A stretch of 64,000 bases of DNA from Zizania palustris (Eukaryota; Streptophyta; Magnoliopsida; Poales; Poaceae). This document shows, piece by piece, positions 12,385 to 23,259 of this stretch. The stretch covers positions 80,594,162 to 80,658,161 of the forward strand of contig JAAALK010000079.1 of the NCBI GenBank assembly GCA_019279435.1. Reading direction: 5' to 3'. Numbering within the stretch: the stretch's first letter is position 1; every line of letters starts with the position of its first letter. A program made the translations under genes and the position numbers. Below the pieces are notes generated by a model. That model was not told the DNA's origin. It did not search any database and worked only from the letters and a program-made list of their open reading frames with translations.

Positions 12385-13084
12385 TTTGCTAAAAATTGAA
12401 ATGATAACAAGTTTGCTGAAGCACTTTGTTTTGGACAATGCTTATCTTGGTAGATATCAGTTAGCCTTTGCATCTCATGCTTTATCTTGCTTGTCAACTG
12501 GAAAATGTGGTGATGTTTTTGTTTACAAAAAACTGGAACTTGCGTGCAAATGACTTTCTTTAGATATCATCTGTTGCACTGATCATGCCATGTGTCTTGG
12601 ACAGTATGTCGTCTGCTATACCTGCTAGATTTTGTTAATTGCAGTCAATCATATTTGAGAAGCATGCCTTTTCCACACTCCACTTGCACCCCAGTTGCAT
12701 TCATCGAATATTTTGAGGGAGAGTTGCATTTCAGGGGGAGTCTGTGTCTCTTTTTCGAGTACTTGATGAGTTCACTTGTCAACAAGGGGGAGAAATCTTG
12801 GGATATGAGTTTAAGGGGGAGTTTTTGTTCCGTTTTGTCCATACTCTTTTGCTATCCTTGTTGATGATTCTAAGATTGCACTCGTTTTTGAGCTTTTACC
12901 TTTGGTTAACCATAATGACCACTTCTTGCTTTTGTTCGGCTTTTGGTCATTAGGGTTAAACTTTTACTTTATTTTTCTTCTTCTTGGTTTTCTTGTGCTT
13001 TGTTTTCGTGTTTCCACATTTGTTCGTAGGTGCTAAAGAGCTGAAGAAGAGAAGTGTTGACAATGCACTCATCAAGGGGGAGAT
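12385..13084 (+). mobile_element. Leftover 3' internal end of a deleted Copia copy
   Basis: This matches 21415-22104 closely and ends in the polypurine tract AAGGGGGAGAT at 13074-13084. It has no coding capacity. It is the remnant of a first internal region that lost its gag-pol part. Confidence 0.9.
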
Positions 13085-14742
13085 TGAGGAGCCATGCTGA
13101 ATAGCGTGGGCCTCATGGCTCCAGAAGTGATGAGTCATTGTCAACGATAGTCAAAGAGGACAGAATAAGAGAGGAGATCTGCTGTTTCATGGGCCGCGTG
13201 TGACTCAGGTACACGGGCAGCAAGCGACTGTCGGGCAGAGGAGGCCGCGAAGTCGGGCCGGCCCAATCCGGGTACATGGGCTAGGAGCAGCAGAAGACCC
13301 ACTGGGCTGTTGACCAGGATTGACTCAGGTACACGGGCGGTGAGCGATTGCCGGGCTGAGAGAGCTGCGGAGTCAGGCCAGCCCAATCCGGGTACTTGGT
13401 GCAAAGTCAGTGGAGGCTTTGTCAGTTTCAGCGCAAAACTGACAACCGTCGATCTTGTATCCGACTGTCCAGAAGAGAAGCCGTAGTCGCTACGAAAGCT
13501 GAGCTTCCGGATAAGTCATCTGTATCTCTAGGCCCACAGTCAGTCAGTCGAGTCTGTAAAAAATCCTAAGGGCAGTTGAGTCTTTTCCTTTTATTCCTGC
13601 GTCTGTAAAAAACCCTAAGGGGCTGGTGGAATATTCTAGGTCATTGGGCAGCCTATAAATAGGACCCCAATCCCTAGGGTTGGACTACCCTTTCAAAAAA
13701 ATCACTTTTCATTCATTCCCTGGGTTTGTCTCTCTCACTGTCGTGCGCCGCCAGGCTCCTGCTCTTGATGTTTTGCCTTGCATTTATTCAGTTTTTCCTT
13801 ATGCAGTAAAGCTTCTACTCTCTGATTGTGCGCAGCATATTTGCAGCAGTTTTTATGGCTTCGTTTCACGTGCACAGCAATTTTTCCTGAGCATTTGTGC
13901 CTCGGTTGCTTCTGTTCTTCACGTGAGAGTACTAGTTCATGTGTACTGTAGCAACAGTACTCTAATACTCTAGCTTACTTTTCTGCGTAGCGTTTTGATC
14001 GAATCAGACTGGGCTGAATATCTTTTCTGGCTGTTTTTGTCGAAGCCCCTTTTCTTGTGTGAAATCAGCAGGCTTCGAACCAGCAGGCTTCGAATCTGCA
14101 GGCTTCGAACCAGCAGGCTTCGAACCAGCAGGCTTCGAACTAGTAGGCTTCGAACCAGCAGGCTTCGAATCTGCAGGCTTGGAACCAGCAGGCTTCGAAC
14201 CAGCAGGCTTCGAATCTGCAGGCTTCAAACCAGCAGGCTTCGAATCTACAGGCTTCGAACCAGCAGGCTTCGAACCAGCAGGCTTCAAATCTGCAGGCTT
14301 CGAACCAGCAGGCTTCAAACCAGCAGGCTTCGAATCTGCAGGCTTCGAACCAGCAGGCTTCGAACCTGCAGGCTTCGAATCAGCAGGTTTCGAATCTGCA
14401 GGCTTCGAATCTACAGGCTTCGCCAAGTTTCGAACAGGAGACAGTTTTTGAACAGTAACTTCTCATCCCATTCCATGTGTACTTAAATTATTTTACTGAG
14501 AAGTTTTGATCTACCATGTCTTGAATATTTTGTTAATCTGCCTATTAGCACTGTACTAGCGTTCCTCTGTTTTCAACACCGGTCTTTTCAAGGCTAGATA
14601 CTTTTAGACTTAGGCAATCTGTTCTCGCTTTGCTCCTTAGTCTTTTGAGGTGCGTTGGGTATTGGGACCAGGCCATTGATTCGAAAGAATTTTTAGGCGC
14701 CCATTCACCCCCCCCCCTCTGGTCGCTACTTTCGGTCCTACA
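13085..14742 (+). repeat. Complete Copia LTR (array II, middle)
   Basis: 1658 bp, TGAGGAGCC to GGTCCTACA, with a TATA box at 13654-13661. The ends and the first 600 bp resemble the array I LTR, but the part after the TATA box is largely different and contains a 15-bp minisatellite. It serves as the right LTR of the deleted copy and the left LTR of the complete one. Confidence 0.93.
14066..14424 (+). repeat. 15-bp minisatellite in Copia LTR, about 24 units
   Basis: Tandem units of the type GGCTTCGAACCAGCA, with variants GAATCTGCA, GAACTAGTA and GAATCTACA. Because 15 is a multiple of three and no unit contains a stop in most frames, several long open frames appear on both strands; these are artefacts of the repeat. 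Confidence 0.95.
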
Positions 14743-14744
14743 AG

Positions 14745-14756
14745 TAGTATCAGAGC
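14745..14756 (+). other. Mutated primer-binding site of Copia array II
   Basis: The site reads TAGTATCAGAGC where array I has TGGTATCAGAGC: one G-to-A change at its second base, close to where the tRNA 3' end would pair. Confidence 0.85.
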
Positions 14757-14807
14757 GAGGTTAGGGTTTTTCCATACCTTAACCGGTTCTAAACCCCGGT
14801 AGTGACC

Positions 14808-17558
14808 ATGACGTCTCCTGGCAAGGTCCCGTCCTTGGAAGCCTATGGCTATAACTATTGGAAGACTCGCATGCGAGCCTATCTTATGAGCCAGGGTTTG
14901 GACATATGGGACATTTGCGTTCACACCACGTTCGTTATACTGCCAGTCACTGAGCAAGGTACTGCAGGTATCATTGCCCAGCATCTGAGTAATAGTAAGG
15001 CTGTGAACATTTTGTTTTCTGGTTTAGGTCCCACTGAGTTTGAGCGTGTGAGCCATCTCTCCACTGCGAGAGAGATCTGGGCTACTCTCAAGGCACACCA
15101 TGAGGGAATAGCCCAGGTCAAGGCTCGGCTCTATCAGACCTACCGGCGTGAATATGAGAATTTTACACAAAAGCCGGGTGAATCTGTTGAAGCGTTGTTT
15201 GGTCGTTTTCAATCGATCATTAACAAGCATCGGGACAACAAGGCTGAGGGTGCTCAGTTAGTCTCAGATCACGAGCAGGCGCTCAAGGTTCTCCATACCT
15301 TGGACCCAAAGATCTGGGAGATCAAGGTATCCTCTATCATTGAGAGCACTTCTTACGATACCTTGACCATTTCTGAGTTATTTAGCAAGCTGAAGGACAC
15401 TGAGGTAGATATCCAGTTGAGATCAAATCTCACTGGTTCTGGATCAAAATCCCTAGCCCTCGCTACACCTTCTGTTGAATCCTCTTCTGTGAGTTGTGCT
15501 GGGTTCTCTTTGATGTCTATCACTGAAGACCAGCTAGAGTTATTGGGAGATGATGATTTGTGTCTTTTTAACAACCAGGTGTGTCGTGTCTATGACAAGA
15601 GAATGTTCAAAATACACAGCACAAAATCCGGATGCTTTGAGTGTGGTGGTCCAGGACACTTCATCGCCGACTGCCCCAAGCGCAATGGACACAAGAAGGG
15701 CAACGGCGGCAGCTTCCATGACTCCGGCAAGCACGAGAGCTCATCCTTCAACAAGGGCAAGCCAAAGACTCGATTCTTCAAGAAGGCCCTGAAGGACTAC
15801 CGGCGAGAGAACAAGAAGCGCGACAAGGCCTTCTTCGCCGAGATGGAGAAGAGCTACTCCAAGCGGTCCACGTCTTCTTCCTCTTCATCGAGCTCAAGCG
15901 ATGAGGAGATCGCCATCAGGAAGGGGAAGGACAAGGACGATCCGGCGGGTCTCTACTTCATGGCCTTCGAAGACAAGCCGAAGAGCCGCTCACACCAGCA
16001 CCGAAGATCCCGCAAGAGCTTCTGTTCAATGGCTCTTGGGGATAAGGAAGAAAAGATCTCCTCCAATGACTCCGACGACGACGACAACAAGGTATCATCC
16101 TATGAATGAGAAATTGTTGATTTACTTGAGAGCAATCGTCAGGAGTTAAAATATCGGGAAAAACTGCTTAGGGGGGCTAAGAAGAGGATAGATGAGTTAG
16201 AGAGTGAGCTTGCCATGGCCAACGGCAGAATTGAGAGTCTATCTTCTTCTCCTTGCTTGGGTGATAGCAGTGAGTGCCCGAAGTGTGAGGTGCTTCTGTG
16301 TGACCTGTCGACTCTGAAGTCCAGGTACACAGAAAGGGTTGATGAGAGGGACGCTTTGGCCACTGAGCTTAAAAGCGCTCAGCTGGAGCTGAAAGATGCT
16401 CGAGCCACTGTCGTCGCACCCTGTGTTGATTGCCCTTCTCATCTAGCTGTCTTAGCTGAGCTGAAAGCCAAGGGCGATGAGCGTTTGGGTGATTTGGAGA
16501 GAGTGAGAGCTGAGCTAGCGCAGACTAGGCTATAGCTTGAGACACTGTCAGTTCCACCCACTGTCTGTGAGAACTGTCTGTCTCTTAGAATGGAGTTGAT
16601 CAAGCTGAAAGCCGAAAAGTCTGTCCAAGTAGAGAGTGAGTGTGAGACCTGCTTGTCTCAGGTGGAGGTTCTAGCTTCCTTGAGAGAGGAGCTAGCAGAT
16701 TCTCAGAATGAGAACTTTTACCTCTGTTCCATCCTGAGTTGGATCAGTGCTAGAGAGCCTCAGCTCGGCATGATGATCCAGTAGTTCAAGAGGCAGGATG
16801 GGTTTGGAGTAGGTTACACCTACACCAAGGCTGACTTTGAGAGTGCCATTAGCCGGGCAGTGGAGTGGAGTAAAATGACTCCTGAGCAGAGATATCCCAA
16901 GACCCATTCCACTGAGTCTTCCCAGGCTTGTCAGCCCAAGGATGGAGTGATCCATGAACCACCCAAAGCTCCACCCAAGAAACCCATCTGGGTTCTAAAG
17001 CCCAAACTCCTTCACACTTCTCTAGACTCTCTTCCTGGACCCTCTCAACCCAAGAAGACTAAACCGAACACCACTAAGCCCAAGAACCCTAAACCTCAAC
17101 CACATCCCAAGAAGCCCACCTATCATTGTGAGTATTGCCAGAGAGAAGGGCATCTTGCGGAGTTTTGCTTCAGGAGGAAGCGGGTTGAGAGAGAATATAG
17201 AGCTCGTGGTGGTCAGGAGCAGTTCTACCAGCAGGGTGGTAGACTGCGTGTTCCTCGACGCGGGGAGAGGCTGGAGGCCAGGCCGCGTCGTGTAGGTGGT
17301 GGTAGAGGAGACGGCTTTCTTGCCCGTGCTCCAGTTGGTGGTGGTCGTTCCGGCAGAACTCTAGGCCATTTTGGCTACGGTCCTGGACCTCGTGGCCGAG
17401 GGTTTACGCAGAACCAAGGACCACGCTTTGAGCCGCGTTTTGGTCCAAACTCTTTTGATGGTTTTCGCTTTCCATCTTTTGAGCAGATGGCTCGACACTG
17501 GTTTAACTTTTTTGCTAAACCTGGTACCGGACCATTTGCTCCCACTTACAGCCACTGA
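14808..17558 (+). pseudogene. Copia gag, array II copy, broken
   Basis: Sister of the gag at 2769, with the same start and layout: gag domain, CCHC knuckle (CFECGGPGHFIADC), serine run, coiled coil, linker, second CCHC knuckle (YHCEYCQREGHLAEFC, near 17127) and RG-rich tail. It keeps the A-run length that array I lost, so the frame is continuous apart from nonsense changes: TGA at 16107 (CGA in the sister), TAG at 16533 (GAG in the sister) and TAG at 16782 (CAG in the sister). The tail reads through to TYSH followed by TGA at the gag/pol junction. Confidence 0.87.
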
Positions 17559-17560
17559 TT

Positions 17561-20500
17561 GTGCAGGATCGGGGACTGGATGACGTTTGGATCATGGACT
17601 CAGGATGTTCTCGCCACATGACGGGACATCGCAGATGGTTCTCCAGTCTCACTCCCCCGAGCTCCAAAGAGTACATCACATTCGGGAACAGTGGTCAAGG
17701 GAAGGTAAGTGGCATAGGCTCTATTCGCATTTCAGATCATTTCTCTTTTAAGAATGTTGCTTTGGTTAAGAATTTGAACTTCAATTTGATTTCTGTTTCG
17801 CAACTTCTTGAGGATGGTTTGGAAGTGCGTTTTAAGAAGGGCAATTCTTCTGTGTTTGATTCTAGAGGGTCTTTGATTTGCCAGATTTTACCTTTCGGTA
17901 AAGTTTTTCGAATTGACTTCTCTAGTTCTTTTGACCCTTCTCGCTGTTTGATTGCTGGATCCTCCTCTGAGCTCTGGAAGTGGCATAGGAGGTTAGGTCA
18001 TTTGAGTTTTGATCTGCTAGTCAGGTTGAGCTCTATGGACCTCATCCGAGGATTGCCCAAGCTTAAGATGGAGAAGGATCTAGTTTGTCATCCCTGTTGT
18101 CATGGGAAAATGGTTGCCGCTTCTCACTCACCTGTGACTCAGGTGATGACTTCGTATCCGGGCGAGCTTTTACACTTGGACACTGTTGGTCCAGCTCGGG
18201 TACGTTCAGTCGGTGGGAAGTGGTACGCACTTGTGATTGTTGACGACTTCTCTCGATTCTCGTGGGTTTTCTTTTTGGAGTCTAAGGATGAAACTTTTCA
18301 ATGTGTTCATGACCTGATTTTGAAGCTGAAGAATGAAAACAATGGTCGGATGCGAGCAATTCGCTCCGACAATGGCTCTGAGTTCAAGAACTCTCAGTTC
18401 GTCAGCTTTTGTAGTGTTCAGGGTCTGGACCATCAGTTTTCTTCTCCTTATACTCCCCCACAGAACGGCGTTGTGGAACGAAAGAACTGCACGCTAGTCG
18501 AGATGGCCAGGACGATGCTCGATGAGCACAGGACTCCTAGGCGTTTTTGGGCTGAAGCCATGAACACAGCTTGCTATCTGGCCAACCGCATCTTTCTTAG
18601 ATCTTACCTTGGTAAGACCTCATATGAATTGCGGTTTGGCAGACAGCCCAAAGTGAGTCACTTGCGAGCGTTTGGCTGCAAGTGCTTTGTGCTCAAGAAG
18701 GGAGGGCATTTGGACAAGTTTGAGTCTCGTTGCTGGGATGGTGTTTTTCTTGGTTACGCTTTGCATTCTCGAGGCTTTGGAACCTCGACTCCCAGCAGCT
18801 TGTCGAGACTTGTGAGGTTTCGTTTGATGAGTCCTTGCCTTCCTTGACTCCTTCATTTGAGCTTTCTGGTGATGATGAGCTCGGAGAGTCCATCTTCGAG
18901 GAAGATGAGGATACTCCAGCTTTTGGTGAGGGTGGGCCTTCTGCGCCTCCTGCAGAGCCCACACCTTCTGAGACTTCGACTGAGGACGAGGGCGGACCTC
19001 TGATCACTTCTTCTACTTCGATCGAGCCCCCTCAGTCGAGTCTAGAGGTGCCAGCTGCTGACTCCGGTGAGGTGACTTCAGATCACCAGGGAACCCGAGC
19101 AGTTCAGCGTGATCACCCCTCAGAGCTCATCATTGGTGATTTGACTGAGAGAACTTTGCGTTCATCTGGTACCTCTCTTGCTGTGTTTGCTGAATCTGCT
19201 TTTGTTGCTTCTTTTGAGACTAGAGATGTTTCTCATACTCTTTCTGATTCAAATTGGATTAATGCTATGCAAGAAGAGCTTGAGAATTTTGTCCGTAATC
19301 GGGTTTGGACACTAGTTGAGCCGCCACCAGGATGCAACCCCATAGGCACCAAATGGGTGTTCAAGAACAATCAAGGTGAAGATGGGGTTGTGGTGCGCAA
19401 CAAAGCTCGACTAGTTGCCCAGGGTTTTTGCCAGAAAGAGGGTATTGACTTTGAAGAAACTTTCGCCCCTGTTGCCCGTCTTGAGTCCATTCGCATTCTT
19501 CTAGCTTTTGCCGTTTCGAAGGGTTTTAAGCTTTTTCAAATGGACGTCAAGAGTGCTTTTCTGAATGGGTATATAGAGGAGGAAGTGTATGTTAGGCAAC
19601 CCCCCAGTTTTGAGAACCCTAAGTTTCCTCGACATGTGTTTAAGCTGCACAAAGCTTTATACGGGTTGAAGCAAGCCCCTAGGGCTTGGTACGACCGATT
19701 GAAGCAGTTTTTGTTGGGGAAGGGCTTTGTGATGGGTTTTGTGGATAAGACTCTCTTTTTGCTCAGAGTTGCTTCAGATTTCTTGGTTGCTCAGATTTAC
19801 GTGGACGATATTATTTTTGGTGGTACTACTGATTCTCTTGTGTCCAAGTTTTCTTAGCAGATGCACAGTGAGTTTGAGATGAGCCTCATGGGTGAGCTCA
19901 AGTATTTTCTAGGGCTCCAGATCAAGCAGGACAAGGACGGCACCTTCATCCACCAAGGTAAGTACACTCGTGACATGCTCAAGAAATTTGACTTTGGTGG
20001 GGAATTAAAGCCGTAGATGACGCCGATGGGCACATCTGGGGGTCTGGACAAGGATGAGAGCGGCGTCAAGGTCAACGAGAGGGAGTTTCGAGGGATGATC
20101 GGTTCGCTGTTGTACTTAACAGCAACAAGACCGGACATACAATTTGTCGTGGGACTTTGTGCGCGTTTTCAGTCTTCACCCCGCGCGTCTCATCGACAGG
20201 CTGTCAAGCGCATCTTCAGGTATCTCACTTATGCGCCTGATCTCGATCTTTACTATTCAGCATCATCATCTCTTGATCTATCTGGCTTTTCGGACGCTGA
20301 CTTTGGTGGGTGCCGGTTGGATCGCAAGTCGACTTCTGGTACTTGCCAGTTTCTTGGTTCGTCTCTTGTCTCTTGGTCTTCTCGAAAGCAATTTGGAGTT
20401 GCTCTTTCGACCACTGAGGCTGAGTATGTAGCTGCTGCTAGCTGCTGCTCACAGTTAGTTTGGATGATTTCCACTTTGCGATATTTTGGGTTGTTCTTTC

Positions 20501-20748
20501 CTACCAGGGTTCCATTGTTTTGCAGCAGCACAAGTGCTATTAGTGTAGGGAAAAACCCTTGTCTCCATTCAAAAACCAAACATATTGATGTGCGCTTTCA
20601 TTTTCTGCGGGATCAATATGAGAAAGGTGTCATTGACCTTGTTCATGTTGATACCCATCATCAGTTGGCTGACATTTTCACCAAACCCCTAGATCAGTCT
20701 ACCTTTGAGCGTTTACGAGGGGATTTGGGTGTTGTGTATCCTTTCTAG
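17561..20748 (+). pseudogene. Copia pol, array II copy, broken but with an intact RT active site
   Basis: Protease (WIMDSGCSRHMTG), integrase with zinc motif (VCHPCCHGK) and DDE residues, reverse transcriptase with YVDDIIFGG at 19798 and RNase H (FSDADFGGC, ADIFTKPL) are all present. It opens in the -1 frame relative to gag. Lesions: a small deletion near 18777 shifts the frame between integrase and RT, TAG at 19855 (GAG in the sister) and TAG at 20014 (CAG in the sister). It is better preserved than the array I copy yet still not translatable as one polyprotein. Confidence 0.9.
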
Positions 20749-22104
20749 GATATTTTGCGTCAGTTTTTTTTCTTTCTTCTTTACTCTTTTCTTGAGTCTT
20801 TTTGTGTGTGTGTTCATATCTTGCATAATCACATATCACACTTTTGAGCTGCTTCTGTTATATGATTGAACTGCTTTACTTATTCTAGCTGGTACATGCT
20901 TTTGATTACTTGTCAATGATCATGCCTTGTTTCAGTTCGCTTGATATATCTGATATCTGTCATATGCATGGCTTTTATGCTTTAAACTTAAAAAATAATC
21001 ACCATTGCTTCTGGTAATTAGCATACGTAGGCTGAATGTTTTTGCTATCTGTTACATGCCTTGTGGCTAGATTCCTGACTTAGATGCAAACATGCAACTT
21101 GGACATCCTTCTGTTTAAAACATGGAAATGTGCTATAAAAATGATGAAAAATCAAGAAAAATGAAAATTACATGCCTTTTTATGCATAACTTGAAAAGAT
21201 CCAGGTGGGTTTGCTTTGTCGCATTGCATTGTTCTGGACTGTGTACCATAGCACTTTGGTATGAACTAGGACAGTGTAATGTATGCCAAGACCAATGTCT
21301 TAAGCTTCTGATGGTCTAGTTCTCGCCTAGGCTTGACTTGGTCGGTCAGCATAAGGTTTGACATGCAAATAACCCCTGGCAAAAATGAAAAAAGGAAAAA
21401 GAAAAAGCCTGAAAATTGAAATGATAACAAGTTTGCTGAAGCACTTTGTTTTGGACAATGCTTATCTTGGTAGATATCAGTTAGCCTTTGCATCTCATGC
21501 TTTACCTTGCTTGTCAACTGGAAAATGTGGTGATGTTTTTGTTTACAAAAAACTGGAACTTGCGTGCAAATGACTTTCTTTAGATATCATCTGTTGCACT
21601 GATCATGCCATGTGTCTTGGACAGTATGTCGTCTGCTATACCTGCTAGATTTTGTTAATTGCAGTCAATCATATTTGAGAAGCATGCCTTTTCCACACTC
21701 CACTTGCACCCCAGTTGCATTCATCACATATTTTGAGGGAGAGTTGCATTTCAGGGGGAGTCTATGTCTCTTTTTCGAGTACTTGATGAGTTCACTTGTC
21801 AACAAGGGGGAGAAATCTTGGGATATGAGTTTAAGGGGGAGTTTTTGTTCCATTTTGTCCTTACTCTTTTGCTATCCTTGTTGATGATTCTAAGATTGCA
21901 CTCGTTTTTGAGCTTTTACCTTTGGTTAACCATAATGACCACTTCTTGCTTTTGTTCGGCTTTTGGTCATTAGGGTTAAACTTTTACTTTATTTTTCTTC
22001 TTCTTGGTTTTCTTGTGCTTTGTTTTCGTGTTTCCACATTTGTTCGTAGGTGCTAAAGAGCTGAAGAAGAGAAGTGTTGACAATGCACTCATCAAGGGGG
22101 AGAT
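20749..22104 (+). other. Copia 3' non-coding spacer and polypurine tract, array II
   Basis: Homologous to 8690-10058, with similar length and no env-like frame. It ends with AAGGGGGAGAT at 22094-22104 directly before the LTR. Confidence 0.8.
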
Positions 22105-23259
22105 TGAGGAGCCATAGTGAATAGCGTGGGCCTCATGGCTCCAGAAGTGATGAATCATTGTCAACGATAGTCAAAATGACAGAATAAGAGAGGAGATCTG
22201 CTGTTTCATGGGCCGCGTGTGACTCAGGTACACGGGCAGCAAGCGATTGTCGGGTAGAGGAGGCCGCGAAGTCGGGCCGGCCCAATCCGGGTACATGGGC
22301 TAGGAGCAGCAGAAGACCCACTGGGCTGTTGACTAGGATTGACTCAGGTACACGGGCGGTGAGCGATTGCTGGGCCGAGAGAGCTGCGTAGTCGGGCCGG
22401 CCCAATCCGGGTACTTGGTGCAAAGTCGGTGGAGGCTTTGTCAGTTTCAGCGCAAAACTGACAACCGTCGATCTTGTATCCGACTGTCCAGAAGAGAAGC
22501 CGTAGTCGCTACGAAAGCTGAGCTTCCGGATAAGTCATCTGTATCTCTAGGCCCACAGTCAGTCAGTCGAGTCTGTAAAAAATCCTAAGGGCAGTTGAGT
22601 CTTTTCCTTTTATTCCTGCGTCTGTAAAAAACTCTAAGGGGCTGGTGGAATATTCTAGGTCATTGGGCAGCCTATAAATAGGGCCCCAATCCCTAGGGTT
22701 GGACTACCCTTTCAAAAAAATCACTTTTCATTCATTCCCTGGGTTTGTCTCTCTCACTGTCGTGCGCCGCCAGGCTCCTGCTCTTGATGTTTTGCCTTGC
22801 ATTTATTCAGTTTTTCCTGATGCAGTGAAGCTTCTATTCTCTGATCGTGTGCAACATATTTGCAGCAGTTTTTATGGCTTCGTTTCACGTGCACAGCAAT
22901 TTTTCCTGAGCATTTGTGCCTCGGTTGCTTCTGTTCTTCACGTGAGAGTACTAGTTCATGTGTACTGTAGCAACAATACTCTAATACTCTAGCTTACTTT
23001 TCTGCGTAGCGTTTTGATCGAATCAGACTGGGCTGAATATCTTTTCTGGCTGTTTCTGTCGAAGCCCCTTTTCTTGTGTGAAATCAGCAGGCTTCGAATC
23101 AGCAGGCTTCGAACCAGCAATCAGCATGCTTCGAACCAGCAGGCTTCGAATCTGCAGGCTTCGAACCAGCAGGCTTCGAACCTGCAGGCTTCGAATCAGC
23201 AGGTTTCGAATCTGCAGGCGCCCATTCACCCCCTTCTGGTCGCTACTTTCGGTCCTACA
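22105..23259 (+). repeat. Shortened right LTR of Copia array II
   Basis: 1155 bp, TGAGGAGCC to GGTCCTACA, with a TATA box at 22673-22680. Compared with 13085-14742 it lacks most of the minisatellite and all sequence between it and the terminal AGGCGCCCATTCACC. The junction near 23217 joins a minisatellite unit directly to that terminal block, indicating an internal deletion at a short AGG/GCG match. Confidence 0.9.
23085..23219 (+). repeat. Remnant of the 15-bp minisatellite, about 8 units
   Basis: The same unit as at 14066-14424, with about eight imperfect copies, one interrupted by the extra bases ATCAGCAT. It ends at the deletion junction described for the LTR. Confidence 0.9.

Larger units (their letters stand above)
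12260..23259 (+). mobile_element. Tandem Copia array II inside Gypsy G2
   Basis: An 11.0-kb composite flanked by the 5-bp duplication GGTAT (12255-12259 and 23260-23264). The order is: LTR stub, 3' internal end, complete LTR, complete internal region, shortened LTR. One pair of target duplications around three LTR units means a single insertion locus whose structure was later changed by unequal recombination and deletion, or was complex on arrival. Confidence 0.9.

Noticed and set aside
13995..14486. Three long ORFs with 5-residue periodic proteins over the Copia LTR
   Set aside because: They are generated by the 15-bp minisatellite, open in several frames on both strands and absent from the other Copia LTR subfamily.
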